Notes: a model not told the origin generated them from the letters alone. 64,000 bases of DNA from Pseudaquabacterium terrae (GCF_013266755.1 NZ_JABRWJ010000002.1:434001-498000), one strand, 5' to 3'. Positions 49,152-58,675 are shown, counted from the first letter of the stretch. Numbers and translations are program-made.

Positions 49152-49741
49152 TGCGCGCTTGGGTCAATCGGCTGCGGCGGCACCTGGCCCGCTGGCTGTG
49201 GCACCGCATCCTGTTCGGCGAGTCATCGCAGGGCCGCTGGCTGCCGAGCACCCGCATCGCGCCGTCGACCTGCATCGAGCACGAAGAACGCCTGCGGCTC
49301 GCCGACCACGTCTACATCGGCCCGTTCAACTTCATCGAAGCCAGCGCCGGCGTCGAGATCGGCGAGGGCGTGCAGATCACGCACCACGCCAGCATCGTCA
49401 CGCACAGCTCGCACCGCGCGCAGCGCCTGCTCGGCCGCCGCTTCGTCGACTGGGACGGCGACCGGCCGGGCTGGATCGCGGCGCCGGTGGTCATCGGCGC
49501 CTACAGCTTCATCGGCCCGCACAGCCTGCTCGAAGCCGGCACGCGGCTCGGCCGCGGCAGCGTCGTGCGCGCCGGCAGCGTCGTGCGCGGCGAGTTCCCG
49601 GATTTCGCGGTGCTCGCCGGCAACCCGGCGCAGGTGGTCGGCGACGCGCGCGCGGCCGACCGGCGCTGGCTCGAACGCCATCCCGAGCTGCTGGCGCACT
49701 ACGAAGCGTGGGCCGGGAAGCTGCCGGGGGCGCCCCAATGA
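49148..49741 (+). CDS. Hexapeptide-repeat acyltransferase
   Basis: A 197-residue left-handed beta-helix acetyl/acyltransferase. An Arg/Trp-rich N-terminus is followed by hexapeptides (IGPFNFIEASAGVEIGEGVQI, VIGAYSFIGPHSLLEAG). It lacks the PglD-type N-terminal Rossmann domain, so O-acetylation of a sugar is more likely than bacillosamine N-acetylation, but the substrate is unknown. It overlaps both neighbours by 4 bp. Confidence 0.82.
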   Translation: MMRAWVNRLRRHLARWLWHRILFGESSQGRWLPSTRIAPSTCIEHEERLRLADHVYIGPFNFIEASAGVEIGEGVQITHHASIVTHSSHRAQRLLGRRFVDWDGDRPGWIAAPVVIGAYSFIGPHSLLEAGTRLGRGSVVRAGSVVRGEFPDFAVLAGNPAQVVGDARAADRRWLERHPELLAHYEAWAGKLPGAPQ

Positions 49742-50838
49742 AGCTCGTGCTGATCGGCGACGGCGAAAGCCCGCACCTCGTCAAGTGGGCGCGCGCGCTC
49801 GAGCCGCGGCTGGAGCTGTACGCCGCCTCGTCGCGCGGCTTTGCGCCGGCGCTCGCCGAGCTGCTGCCGCCCGAGCGCCGCCTGGCGCTGAACACGCGGC
49901 CGAACTTCGCCGGCGGCAACACGGCGGTGCTGCGCAGCCTGCCGCGGCTGGGCGATTGGCTGAAGACGCTGCAGCCCGACTGGCTGCACGCCCACTACCT
50001 GACCTCGCACGGCACGTTGGCCGTGGCGGCGAAACGGGTCTGGGGTCTGCAGGCGCGCATCGCCGGCTCGGCCTGGGGCTCGGACATCCTCGTCGCCCCC
50101 GATCGCAGCGTCGCGCTGCGCTGGCTGACGCGGCGCGTGCTGCGCGCGTGCACGCTGTGCACCAGCGATTCGCTGCACATGGCCGAGCGCATGCGCGCGC
50201 TCGGTGCGCGCGAGGTGATGAGCTTCCCGTTCGGGCTCGAGACCTTGCCGCCGCCGCCCGGCAACAAGTCCGAGCGCCTGTTCTTCGCCAACCGCGGCCT
50301 GGAGCCGATCTACGCGCCCGATCGCGTGCTCGCCGCGTTCACGACGATCGCGCGCGACTGGCCCGATGCCGAGCTGGTGCTGGCCAACGACGGCTCGCTG
50401 CGCCCGGCGCTGGAGCAGTGGGTGCAAGGCTCCGAGATCGCCGGCCGCGTGCGCTTCGTCGGCCGGCTCGATGCGGACGCCCAAGCGCGCTGGTACGCGA
50501 ACGCACGCTGGTACTTCAGCCTGCCGCACTCCGATTCGGTCTCGGTCTCGGTGCTGGAGGCGATGGCCTACGGCTGCGTGCCGATCCTGTCGGACCTGCC
50601 GGCCAACCGCGAGCTGGTCAACGACGGCGACAACGGCCTGATCCTCGCCGACGGCCGGCTGCCCGATGCCGCCGAGCTGCACGGCATCGCCGTGCGCGCC
50701 GACCGCATCGCGCTGGCCAACCACGGCTGGGTCGCGCGGCAGGCGATGTTCGAGCCGGCGGTCGAGCGTTTCGTCGCGCGGCTGCATGCGCTGCAGGCGG
50801 GGCACGGGCTGCGGCGCCCGCGGGGATCGGTGGCTTGA
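49738..50838 (+). CDS. GT-B glycosyltransferase (family 4-like)
   Basis: A 366-residue glycosyltransferase of GT-B fold. The N-terminal KLVLIGDGESPHLVKWARAL, HAHYLTSHG and the C-terminal donor site SVSVLEAMAYGCVPILSDLPANRELV (EX7E-like) are typical of GT4. The donor sugar and linkage are unknown. It is coupled to the preceding acyltransferase (ATGA) and to the next gene (TTGA). Confidence 0.87.
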   Translation: MKLVLIGDGESPHLVKWARALEPRLELYAASSRGFAPALAELLPPERRLALNTRPNFAGGNTAVLRSLPRLGDWLKTLQPDWLHAHYLTSHGTLAVAAKRVWGLQARIAGSAWGSDILVAPDRSVALRWLTRRVLRACTLCTSDSLHMAERMRALGAREVMSFPFGLETLPPPPGNKSERLFFANRGLEPIYAPDRVLAAFTTIARDWPDAELVLANDGSLRPALEQWVQGSEIAGRVRFVGRLDADAQARWYANARWYFSLPHSDSVSVSVLEAMAYGCVPILSDLPANRELVNDGDNGLILADGRLPDAAELHGIAVRADRIALANHGWVARQAMFEPAVERFVARLHALQAGHGLRRPRGSVA

Positions 50839-52052
50839 ACATCCTGCTGCTGAACCACTACGCCGGCCACCCGTCGCTCGGCATGGAGTACCGGCCGTAC
50901 TACCTGGCGCGCGAATGGGTGCGGCTCGGCCACCGGGTGCAGATCGTCGCCGCGTCGCACAGCCATGTGCGCACGCACCAGCCCGCGCCGGGCGACCAGC
51001 TGCTCGACGGCATCCGCTACCGCTGGCTGCCGACGCCGGCCTACCAGGGCAACGGGTTCGGCCGCGCGTGGAACATCTTCCGCTTCCTGTGGCCGCTGTG
51101 GCGCGATGCACGCGCGCTGGTCGACGAGTTCCGGCCCGACGTGGTGATCGCGTCGAGCACCTACCCGATGGACATCTGGGTCGCGCGCCGCATCGCGCGG
51201 CTGGCGCAGGCGACGCTGGTCTTCGAGGTGCACGACCTGTGGCCGCTGTCGCCGATCGAGCTGTCGGGCATGTCGCCGAAGCATCCGTTCATGCTGCTGT
51301 GCCAGGCCGCCGAATCCAGCGCCTACCGGCATGCCGACCGCGTCGTCTCGATGCTGCCGGTGGTGCACGACTACATGGCCTCGCGCGGGCTCGACCTGAA
51401 GCGCCTGGCGATCGTGCCGAACGGCATCACGCTCGACGAGTGGCAGGGCACGCCGGCGCCGCTGCGCGAAGACGTCGCCGCGGCGATTGCGCTGCAGCGC
51501 GCCGCCGGCCGCACGGTGGTCGGCTACGCGGGCTCGATGGGGCTGCCGAATGCGCTCGACGTGCTGCTCGATGCCGCAAAGCGGCTGCGCGGCGAGCCGA
51601 TCGCGCTGATGCTGGTCGGCGACGGGCTGGAGCGCGAGCGCCTGGTGCAGCGCATCGCCGAGGAAGGCCTGACGAATGTGCAGTGGCTGCCGCCGATTCC
51701 AAAGGCGCAGGTGCCGAGCCTGCTCGCGCTGATCGACATCGCCTACATCGGCTGGCAGCGGGTGCCGATCTACCGCTTCGGCATCGCGCCGAACAAGCTG
51801 ATGGACTACATGATGGCTTCGCTGCCGGTGCTGCACTCGGTGGCCGCCGGCAACGACCCGGTGGCCGAGAGCGGCTGCGGCTTCACTGTCGCGCCGCAAT
51901 CTCCGCAAGAAGTCGCCGATGGCCTGAAGCGCCTGGCCGCCGTGCCGCCGGCCGAGCGCCGCGCCATGGGTGAACGTGGCCGCGCCTTCGTGATGGCGCA
52001 CCACACCTATCCGGTGCTGGCCGAGCGCTTCCTGCAGGCGGTGCGGCGATGA
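50835..52052 (+). CDS. GT-B glycosyltransferase (WbuB/family 4-like)
   Basis: A 405-residue GT4-type glycosyltransferase. Features are the N-terminal NILLLNHYAGHPSLGMEYRPYYLA, FEVHDLWPLSP, and the donor-binding FGIAPNKLMDYMMASLPVL. The WbuB-like opening suggests an early transfer in O-unit assembly. The only start matching the family N-terminus is a TTG overlapping the upstream stop (TTGA), suggesting low or coupled initiation. Confidence 0.87.
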   Translation: MNILLLNHYAGHPSLGMEYRPYYLAREWVRLGHRVQIVAASHSHVRTHQPAPGDQLLDGIRYRWLPTPAYQGNGFGRAWNIFRFLWPLWRDARALVDEFRPDVVIASSTYPMDIWVARRIARLAQATLVFEVHDLWPLSPIELSGMSPKHPFMLLCQAAESSAYRHADRVVSMLPVVHDYMASRGLDLKRLAIVPNGITLDEWQGTPAPLREDVAAAIALQRAAGRTVVGYAGSMGLPNALDVLLDAAKRLRGEPIALMLVGDGLERERLVQRIAEEGLTNVQWLPPIPKAQVPSLLALIDIAYIGWQRVPIYRFGIAPNKLMDYMMASLPVLHSVAAGNDPVAESGCGFTVAPQSPQEVADGLKRLAAVPPAERRAMGERGRAFVMAHHTYPVLAERFLQAVRR

Positions 52053-52741
52053 GTGATGAGCCGAACGCGGTGGTCGAGCGCTACGCGCGCCGCGCGGCGC
52101 CCGATCGCTACAGCCTGCTGCAGCCCGATGTCTGGCAGACGGTGCAGGAGCGGCAGCGCCGCATGCTTCGCCTGTTCGCGCGGCTCGGCTGGCACGACCT
52201 GGCGCGGCTGCGCGCGCTCGAGGTCGGCTGCGGCGCCGGGGGCAACCTGCTGGAGCTGCTGCGGCTGGGCCTGCAGCCCGAGCACCTGGCCGGCATCGAG
52301 CTGCTGCCGGATCGTTTCGCGCTCGCGCGCCGCGTGCTGCCTGCGACGGTCACGCTGTGGCAGGGCGATGCGAGCGCGCTGCCGATCGAGCCTGCCAGCC
52401 GCGACCTCGTGCTGCAGTCGACTGTTTTTTCGTCGTTGCTCGACGAAACCTTCCAGCAGCGTCTCGCCGAACGCATGTGGCGCTGGGTCGCGCCCGGCGG
52501 CGGCGTGCTGTGGTACGACTTCACCATCGACAATCCGCGCAATCCGGATGTGCGCGGCGTGCCGCTGACGCGCATCCGGGCGCTGTTTCCGGACGCCCGG
52601 ATGTCGCATTGGCGCGTGACGCTGGCGCCGCCGCTGGCGCGCGCGGTCTGTCGCCTGCATCCTGCCCTCTATCCCGTCTTCAACACCTTGCCGCTGCTGC
52701 GCACCCACGTGCTGGCCTGGCTTCAGAAACCCGCTCCATGA
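52049..52741 (+). CDS. SAM-dependent class I methyltransferase
   Basis: A 230-residue methyltransferase with motif [16 protein letters not shown] (about residue 55) and the later [14 protein letters not shown] segment. In a polysaccharide cluster it may methylate a sugar or cap the chain; the acceptor is unknown. ATGA overlaps occur at both ends. Confidence 0.85.
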   Translation: MSDEPNAVVERYARRAAPDRYSLLQPDVWQTVQERQRRMLRLFARLGWHDLARLRALEVGCGAGGNLLELLRLGLQPEHLAGIELLPDRFALARRVLPATVTLWQGDASALPIEPASRDLVLQSTVFSSLLDETFQQRLAERMWRWVAPGGGVLWYDFTIDNPRNPDVRGVPLTRIRALFPDARMSHWRVTLAPPLARAVCRLHPALYPVFNTLPLLRTHVLAWLQKPAP

Positions 52742-53904
52742 CTGCTGCTGCACCGTTCCTGCCGTTCGCGGCGCCCGAGATCGGCGACGAAGAAATCGCC
52801 GAGGTGATCGACACGCTGAAGACCGGCTGGATCACGACCGGCCCGAAGGCCAAACGCTTCGAGGCCGACTTCGCGGAATTCCTCGGTGACACGACGCTGC
52901 ACTGCATCGCGGTGAACTCCGCCACCGCCGGCCTGCACCTGGCGCTCGAAGCGCTAGGCATCGGCCCCGGCGACGAGGTGATCACGACGACGCACACCTT
53001 CACCGCCACCGCCGAGGTCGTGCGCTACCTCGGTGCCGACGTCAGGCTCGTCGACATCGATCCCGCAACGCTGAACATCGACCCCGCATTGGTCGAGGCG
53101 GCGATCACGCCGGCGACCAAGGCGATCATCCCGGTGCACTATGCGGGCCTCGCCGCCGACATGCCCGCGCTGCTGGCGATCGCCCGGCGCCACGGCCTGA
53201 AGCTCGTCGAGGACGCCGCGCATGCGCTGCCGACGACCTGCGCCGGTGAGCTCATCGGCACGCTGGCGAGCGATGCCACCGTCTTCAGCTTCTATGCCAA
53301 CAAGACGATCACCACCGGCGAGGGCGGCATGCTGGTGACGCGCGACGCCGCGCTGGCGCAGCGCGCCAAGGTGATGCGCCTGCACGGCATGAGCCGGGAT
53401 GCTTTCGACCGCTTCACCGCCACGGTGCCGAGCTGGTACTACGAGGTCATCGCGCCCGGCTTCAAGTACAACCTGACCGACATCGCCGCGGCGCTTGGCA
53501 TCCACCAGCTGAAGAAGGCCCGGCGCTTCCAGCAGCGGCGCACGCAGATCGCGCACGCGTATGCCGCGGCGTTCGCGGCGCTGCCGTTGACGTGCGCGCC
53601 GATGGCGCCGGCGGGCGAGCTGCATGCGTGGCATCTGTATCCGGTGCAGCTCGGGGACGACGCCGGCATCAGCCGCGAGCGTTTCATCGAGAAGCTGTTC
53701 GCGCTCGGCATCGGCTGCAGCGTGCACTACATCCCGCTGCACCAGCAGCCGTACTGGCGCGATCGCTATCAGCTGAAAGCAGCGGATTTCCCCCACAGCC
53801 AGCGCGCCTACGAGCGCATGGCGAGTCTGCCGATCTACTCGCGCATGAGCGACGACGACGTCGAGCGGGTGATCGCGTCGGTGAAGGCCGTGTTGCAGGG
53901 CTGA
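52738..53904 (+). CDS. DegT/DnrJ-type sugar aminotransferase (PglE/ArnB-like)
   Basis: A 388-residue PLP aminotransferase. The N-terminal [36 protein letters not shown] and the Schiff-base lysine K189 ([15 protein letters not shown]) are clear. It resembles C4 aminotransferases acting on 4-keto-6-deoxy sugars, the product of the WbpM-type enzyme encoded two genes downstream. It is thus a separate sugar branch from the WlbC-like paralogue at 46.8 kb. Confidence 0.9.
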   Translation: MTAAAPFLPFAAPEIGDEEIAEVIDTLKTGWITTGPKAKRFEADFAEFLGDTTLHCIAVNSATAGLHLALEALGIGPGDEVITTTHTFTATAEVVRYLGADVRLVDIDPATLNIDPALVEAAITPATKAIIPVHYAGLAADMPALLAIARRHGLKLVEDAAHALPTTCAGELIGTLASDATVFSFYANKTITTGEGGMLVTRDAALAQRAKVMRLHGMSRDAFDRFTATVPSWYYEVIAPGFKYNLTDIAAALGIHQLKKARRFQQRRTQIAHAYAAAFAALPLTCAPMAPAGELHAWHLYPVQLGDDAGISRERFIEKLFALGIGCSVHYIPLHQQPYWRDRYQLKAADFPHSQRAYERMASLPIYSRMSDDDVERVIASVKAVLQG

Positions 53905-53912
53905 TCAAACGC

Positions 53913-54509
53913 ATGGGCAAGCGGCTGTTCGACATCGTGGTGTCTGCGCTGGCGCTGGCCCTGCTGTCGCCGCTGCTGCTGCTGATCGCGCTGGCGATCC
54001 GCCTCGACTCCGCGGGCCCGGTGTTCTTCCGCCAGCAGCGCATCGGCCGCCACGGCCGGCCGTTTCGCATCCACAAGTTCCGCACGATGGTCGCCGACGC
54101 GCCCGAGCGCGGGCCGGCCGTGACGGTCGGCCGCGATCCGCGCATCACGCGCATCGGTCACCGGCTGCGCGACGCCCGGCTCGACGAGCTGCCGCAGCTG
54201 ATCGACGTGCTCAAGGGCGACATGAGCCTGGTCGGCCCGCGCCCCGAGGTGCCTCGCTACGTCGCGCACTATCCGGCGGCGCTGCGCGAGCGTGTGCTCG
54301 CGGTGCGCCCCGGCATCACCGATCCGGCGTCGCTGGAGCACCTGGACGAGGCCGCGCTGCTCGATGCCGCCGCCGACCCCGAGCGCGAGTACATCGAGGT
54401 GATCCTGCCGAAGAAGCTCGCCGCGCAAGCCGCGTATGCTGCGCGCGCCACGCTCTTGTCCGACTTCGGCGTGCTGCTGCGCACCGTGCGCCTGCTGATC
54501 TCCCGATGA
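53913..54509 (+). CDS. Initiating sugar-phosphate transferase (PglC/WlbG-like)
   Basis: A 198-residue monotopic phosphoglycosyl transferase that starts glycan assembly by moving a sugar-1-phosphate to undecaprenyl phosphate. A membrane hairpin (about 12-35), the FRQQRIGRHGRPFRIHKFRTM core, the catalytic Asp-Glu in RLDELPQLIDVLKGDMSLVGPRPE and the C-terminal domain are seen. It lacks the extra N-terminal membrane domain of WbaP-type enzymes. Confidence 0.92.
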   Translation: MGKRLFDIVVSALALALLSPLLLLIALAIRLDSAGPVFFRQQRIGRHGRPFRIHKFRTMVADAPERGPAVTVGRDPRITRIGHRLRDARLDELPQLIDVLKGDMSLVGPRPEVPRYVAHYPAALRERVLAVRPGITDPASLEHLDEAALLDAAADPEREYIEVILPKKLAAQAAYAARATLLSDFGVLLRTVRLLISR

Positions 54510-56431
54510 CCCTCCCGGCCGACCCCAGCGATCCCTCCAGCGACCCCGCCAGCGACGCCGAGCGCGACCTGTCGTTCTGGTTGCGGCTCGACCGCGCGCT
54601 CGCCATGCTGCGGCCGCAGCGCGTGCCGCTGTCGATGCTGATCGATGGCGGGGTCGTCGTGCTGGCCTGGAACGTGACGTACCTGTTCCGCCTCGGCTTC
54701 GAGCGCTGGCTCAGCGCACGGCCGAGCTACGACGGCTGGGTGCTGCTCGGCATCGTCATCGCCTACCTCGCCGCGTTCGCCGCGCTGCGTGTGCCGCAGG
54801 GCATGTGGCGCTTCGCGGGCTTCGGCGACATCAAGCGCCTGGCGCTGGCCTGCGTCATCGCCGGCCTGGGCGCGGCGGTGATCGTGCTGATGCTGCAGCT
54901 GACGGCGGTGCCGCGCGCGGTGCTGGCGCTGCACCCGGTCGTCACGCTGATGGGGCTGGCGCTGGCGCGGCTGGCCTACCGCATGTTGTACGAGCACGCG
55001 CGCTCGCGCATCACCGGCAGCGACGCCGAGGTCAAGCGCGCGATCGTGATGGGCGCCGGCGAAGCGGCGCGGCGGCTGATCGCCGGCATCCAGCACCAGG
55101 GCTGGCTGGTGCTCGGGCTGCTCGACGACGACCCGACGAAGCAGGGCGCGCGCATCGCCGGCGTGCCGGTGCTGGGGCCGCTGGAGGCGGTGCGCGACAA
55201 GGCGGTGCGCGGCGCCGCGACGCACATCGTCGTCGCGATGCCGGCGGCGCGCGGCGCGCAGCGGCGGCGCGCGTTCGAGCTCGCCGCGACGGCCGGGCTG
55301 CCGGTGCTGACGGTGCCGTCCTCCGCCGAGCTGCACACCGGCCGCGCAGCGATCGAGCGCGTGCGCGACATCGAGCCCGACGACCTGCTCGGCCGCGAGC
55401 CGGTGCAGCTGGACGAAGCCGGCATCGCCGAGGCGCTGTCGGGCAAGACGGTGCTGGTCACCGGCGCCGGCGGCTCGATCGGCAGCGAGCTGTGCCGGCA
55501 GCTGGCGATGTACGGCCCGGCGCGGCTCGTGCTCGTCGAGCAGAGCGAATTCAACCTCTACACGATCGAGCAGGCGCTGTCGGCACAGTTCCCGCAGCTG
55601 CCGCTGGTGCGGCTGGTCGGCGACGTCAAGGATTACGAGACGCTGCGCGCCCTCTTCGCGCACTGGCGGCCGCAGGTGATCTTCCACGCGGCGGCCTACA
55701 AGCACGTGCCGCTGATGGAGGAACACAACGCCTTCGCCGCGCTGGCCAACAATACGCTGGGCACCTATCACGCCGCCAGAGCGGCCGGCGAATGCGGCGC
55801 CGAGCGCTTCGTGCTGATCTCGACCGACAAGGCGGTCAACCCGACCAACGTGATGGGCGCGAGCAAGCGCGCGGCCGAGCGTGTGGTGTCGGCGCTGGCC
55901 AAGCAGTACGCCGGCACGCGCTTCATCGCGGTGCGCTTCGGCAACGTGCTCGGCTCCAGCGGCAGCGTGATCCCGAAGTTCAAGGAGCAGATCGCGCAGG
56001 GCGGGCCGGTGACGGTGACGCACCCGGACATCATTCGCTACTTCATGACGATCCCCGAGGCCGCGCGCCTGGTGCTGCAGGCCGCGGCGATCGGTGAGAG
56101 CGGCCAGGTGCTGGTGCTCGACATGGGCGAGCCGGTCAAGATCGTCGACCTGGCGCGCGACATGATCCGGCTGTCGGGCCATGCGGTCGACGAGATCGCC
56201 ATCGTCTACTCGGGCCTGCGCCCGGGCGAGAAGCTCTACGAGGAGCTGCTCGCCGACGCCGACACGACGCTGCCGACGCCGGTGGCGCGACTGAGGCTGG
56301 CGCAACTGCGTGACGAGGATGCCGGCGCGGTCCTGGCATGGGTGCAGGCGATCCGGGCCGACCAGCGGCTCGACGACGATGCGGTGCGCGCGCTGCTGCG
56401 CGCCGTGGTGCCGGAGTACCGGCCGGCGTGA
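54506..56431 (+). CDS. Membrane UDP-sugar 4,6-dehydratase (WbpM/PglF/CapD-type)
   Basis: A 641-residue inner-membrane SDR enzyme. N-terminal helices (about 35-140) and a CoA-binding-like domain precede the NAD fold starting at G320 (GAGGSIGSE). The catalytic set is the SMK type: S439-T-D-K442 and M450-G-A-S-K454 (Met replacing Tyr), as in WbpM and PglF. It removes water from UDP-GlcNAc to give the 4-keto-6-deoxy sugar. It is the last gene of the coupled chain and converges on the Crp-family regulator. Confidence 0.93.
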   Translation: MTLPADPSDPSSDPASDAERDLSFWLRLDRALAMLRPQRVPLSMLIDGGVVVLAWNVTYLFRLGFERWLSARPSYDGWVLLGIVIAYLAAFAALRVPQGMWRFAGFGDIKRLALACVIAGLGAAVIVLMLQLTAVPRAVLALHPVVTLMGLALARLAYRMLYEHARSRITGSDAEVKRAIVMGAGEAARRLIAGIQHQGWLVLGLLDDDPTKQGARIAGVPVLGPLEAVRDKAVRGAATHIVVAMPAARGAQRRRAFELAATAGLPVLTVPSSAELHTGRAAIERVRDIEPDDLLGREPVQLDEAGIAEALSGKTVLVTGAGGSIGSELCRQLAMYGPARLVLVEQSEFNLYTIEQALSAQFPQLPLVRLVGDVKDYETLRALFAHWRPQVIFHAAAYKHVPLMEEHNAFAALANNTLGTYHAARAAGECGAERFVLISTDKAVNPTNVMGASKRAAERVVSALAKQYAGTRFIAVRFGNVLGSSGSVIPKFKEQIAQGGPVTVTHPDIIRYFMTIPEAARLVLQAAAIGESGQVLVLDMGEPVKIVDLARDMIRLSGHAVDEIAIVYSGLRPGEKLYEELLADADTTLPTPVARLRLAQLRDEDAGAVLAWVQAIRADQRLDDDAVRALLRAVVPEYRPA

Positions 56432-56452
56432 GCCGGCACAGCCACGTGGCGC

Positions 56453-57151
56453 TCAGCCCTTGGCCGGCGCCACCTTGCCGTCGGCCGCCTGCTGCAGCGT
56501 GTCCGGCTGGTGCACGACGAGCTGGTTGCCGTCGCGGGCCAGCACCTTCAGCCCCTGCAGGAACTGCAGCGTGCGTGTCACCGTCTCGCGGCTGGTGTTC
56601 ACCATGATCGCGATCTCCTGGTGCGTCGGCGGCATGATGATCACCAGGCGCCCGTCGCCGATCTTCTCGGCCAGCAGCGTGAGCTGCGCGCACACGCGCT
56701 GAAACGAGCTGGGCAGCGCCAGCACGGCGCGGTGGCTGGCCGTGCGCCGCATCCGGTCGGCCAGCCGGCCGGCCACGGCCTCCGCGCTGCGCGGGGTCGC
56801 GAACATCAGGTCGCGCGCGCGTTCGCGGTCGAGGAAGGTCAGGCGCGACGGGGCCACCGCGATGATGTATTCCGGCGCGGGTTGGCCGTCGATGACGGAA
56901 AGTTCGCCGAAGAAGTCACCGTCGCTGATGAATTCGAGGCCGACCTCGCGACCGTCGAGCGTAAAATTGACGACTTGCAGCCGTCCTTCGATCAGGAACC
57001 CGAGGCCGGCATCCGTCTCCCCGCGCTTGATGACGACCTGCCGACGTTCGACCCGGCGTTCGCTCATCACGGCGGACAGCTCCGCCACCTTTTCTGCAGG
57101 CAAGCGGTCGAACAGGCGCAGTCCCTGCAGTATCGGAATCAGGATCGGCAT
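56453..57151 (-). CDS. Crp/Fnr-family transcriptional regulator
   Basis: A 232-residue cyclic-nucleotide-binding-fold regulator. The effector domain has GDFFGELSVIDGQPAPEY. The Arg-Ser that grips the cAMP phosphate in E. coli CRP (QERSAW) is replaced by Ala-Pro (QPAPEY), so cAMP binding is doubtful. The helix-turn-helix THQEIAIMVNTSRETVTRTL keeps the Arg-Glu-x-x-x-Arg recognition pattern of CRP, predicting TGTGA-type targets. An in-frame ATG at 57235 is possible. 57151 is preferred for family length and because it leaves a CRP-like site (57189-57204) in the promoter. No Fnr cysteine cluster is seen. Confidence 0.88.
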   Translation of the reverse strand: MPILIPILQGLRLFDRLPAEKVAELSAVMSERRVERRQVVIKRGETDAGLGFLIEGRLQVVNFTLDGREVGLEFISDGDFFGELSVIDGQPAPEYIIAVAPSRLTFLDRERARDLMFATPRSAEAVAGRLADRMRRTASHRAVLALPSSFQRVCAQLTLLAEKIGDGRLVIIMPPTHQEIAIMVNTSRETVTRTLQFLQGLKVLARDGNQLVVHQPDTLQQAADGKVAPAKG

Positions 57152-57188
57152 CGGAGCGCGGGTTGTACTTCGATAAAGCGGCGTCGCG

Positions 57189-57204
57189 TGTGATGCAGGA
57201 CACA
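57189..57204. promoter_or_regulatory. CRP-like half-conserved operator between regulator and FecR gene
   Basis: TGTGA-N6-ACACA: the left half-site is perfect and the right differs from TCACA at one position. Its centre is 45 bp upstream of the regulator ATG and 92 bp upstream of the FecR-gene ATG. It could serve autoregulation, activation of the FecR operon, or both. Confidence 0.5.
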
Positions 57205-57288
57205 TCGCGGTCTGCGCATCGCGTCGAAGATTCATTGTCCGTTATCGTGGCTGGCGCCTGTCCAGCCGCGCGGGTTGGAGGTAATCAC

Positions 57289-58617
57289 ATGATCAAGACC
57301 GCACTGAAAGCCAGCGGCCGCAGCGTTGCCGGCCTGGTGTCGGCCTTTACGGTCTGCGCCGTCGCGGCCGCCCAGCCGCAGGCCGTCGGCCATGTCAGCC
57401 TGGTGATCGGCGCCGCGCACGTGGTGCGGGCCGACGGTGCGCGCGAGTCCCTGCGCCGAGGCGCCTCGATCATGGTCGGCGACCGGCTCGAGACCACCGC
57501 CAACGGCCACGTCCATGTCCGCTTCGTCGACAACGGCGCGGTCAGCGTGCGGCCCGAGAGCGTGCTGGAGGTGCAGTCCTACAAGTACGACACGCAGAAC
57601 CCGGCGCTCAACGAAGTGAAACTTCGCCTCGACCAGGGCACCAGCCGATCGATCTCCGGCGCCGCCACCGAGGCCGACAAGTCCCGTTTCCGCCTGAACA
57701 CGCCGATCGCCGCGATCGGCGTGCGCGGCACCGACTTCATCGTCCAGAGCGACTTGAGCGGCGTGCGCGCAACGGTGGCCGACGGTGCCATCGTCATCGG
57801 TCCGCTGTCCGCGGACTGCACCACCGGCACGCTCGGTCCCTGCGCCGGCGAAGCAGCGCGCGTGCTCTCCGCCGGCATGGGCGGCCTGATGGCCGAGGTC
57901 CGCGCCGGCGAGAGCCGTACCCGCCTGGTGCCGGCCGCAGGCACCGTGCTGGCCACCGTCTCGGCCAAGCGCGACGAGGCCAACGGTCAGCGGCCGCAGG
58001 GTGAAACGCTGACCTATTCCGTCAACGACCGCACCGGTGCCGACCTGCTGACGATTGCCAGTGACCGCCGCATCCTCGACCCCAACCGGCCCGCCGACCT
58101 GACCGCGCAGCTGGTCTGGGGCCGCTGGACGGAGGGCGCGTCGCCCAACGACAAGATCGCGGTACCGGAATGGGCCGCCGCCGTCGGTCGCCACTACACC
58201 GGCATCGGCAACGGCGACATCGGTCTGTTCAGGGCCAACCAGACACAGCCCGGCAACATCCTGTCCGATTCGCTGAACGCTACCGCCGAGTTCAAGCTGA
58301 CGCGCGCCTATGCCACCTATGAGCGGGGGGGCAAGTCCGAGATGGCCAGCGTCGACAACGGCACGTTGGTCATCGACTTCGCCCGGCGCAGTTTCTCCAC
58401 TTTCTTGCCGCTGGCGTCGGCGTCGGGAGGCAGCGCCGAAGTGCGCGCCGGCGGCATCGTGCGCAGCAACGGCACGTTCGCGGTGCGGGACAGCGAGCAG
58501 CTCGTCGCCGGCGTCGTCTCCACCGATGGCAAGGAAGCGGGCTACCTGTTCGAGCGCAGCGCTGCCGGCGGCTGGTTCAAGGGACGCACGCTCTGGGGCG
58601 TGATCGGCGGGCGCTGA
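57289..58617 (+). CDS. Exported FecR-domain protein
   Basis: A 442-residue protein with a signal peptide (cleaved near AVAAAQ, about residue 27) and a FecR domain (about 35-170: GHVSLVIGAAHVVR, GDRLETTANGHVHVRFVDNG, IAAIGVRGTDFIV). A long C-terminal beta-rich domain follows without recognised family. It lacks the FecR N-terminal anti-sigma region and no ECF sigma gene is nearby, so it is not a classical iron regulator. An excellent GGAGGT (57277-57282) lies 6 nt before the ATG. It is followed by the CHASE2 cyclase and is probably part of a periplasmic sensing complex with it. Confidence 0.85.
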   Translation: MIKTALKASGRSVAGLVSAFTVCAVAAAQPQAVGHVSLVIGAAHVVRADGARESLRRGASIMVGDRLETTANGHVHVRFVDNGAVSVRPESVLEVQSYKYDTQNPALNEVKLRLDQGTSRSISGAATEADKSRFRLNTPIAAIGVRGTDFIVQSDLSGVRATVADGAIVIGPLSADCTTGTLGPCAGEAARVLSAGMGGLMAEVRAGESRTRLVPAAGTVLATVSAKRDEANGQRPQGETLTYSVNDRTGADLLTIASDRRILDPNRPADLTAQLVWGRWTEGASPNDKIAVPEWAAAVGRHYTGIGNGDIGLFRANQTQPGNILSDSLNATAEFKLTRAYATYERGGKSEMASVDNGTLVIDFARRSFSTFLPLASASGGSAEVRAGGIVRSNGTFAVRDSEQLVAGVVSTDGKEAGYLFERSAAGGWFKGRTLWGVIGGR

Positions 58618-58675
58618 GTACCCGCCAGCGCCTGCGCCCACCACCCATCCCGGCAACCCGACCCACCCTGGCCCC

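Noticed and set aside
57152..57235. Longer start (57235) for the Crp-family regulator
   Set aside because: The extra N-terminal 28 residues are not family-like, and the CRP-like site would fall in the coding region.
57289..58617. Classical FecI/FecR/TonB-receptor iron-signalling system
   Set aside because: There is no ECF sigma gene or TonB-dependent receptor nearby. The FecR protein has a cleavable signal peptide rather than an anti-sigma domain and membrane helix.
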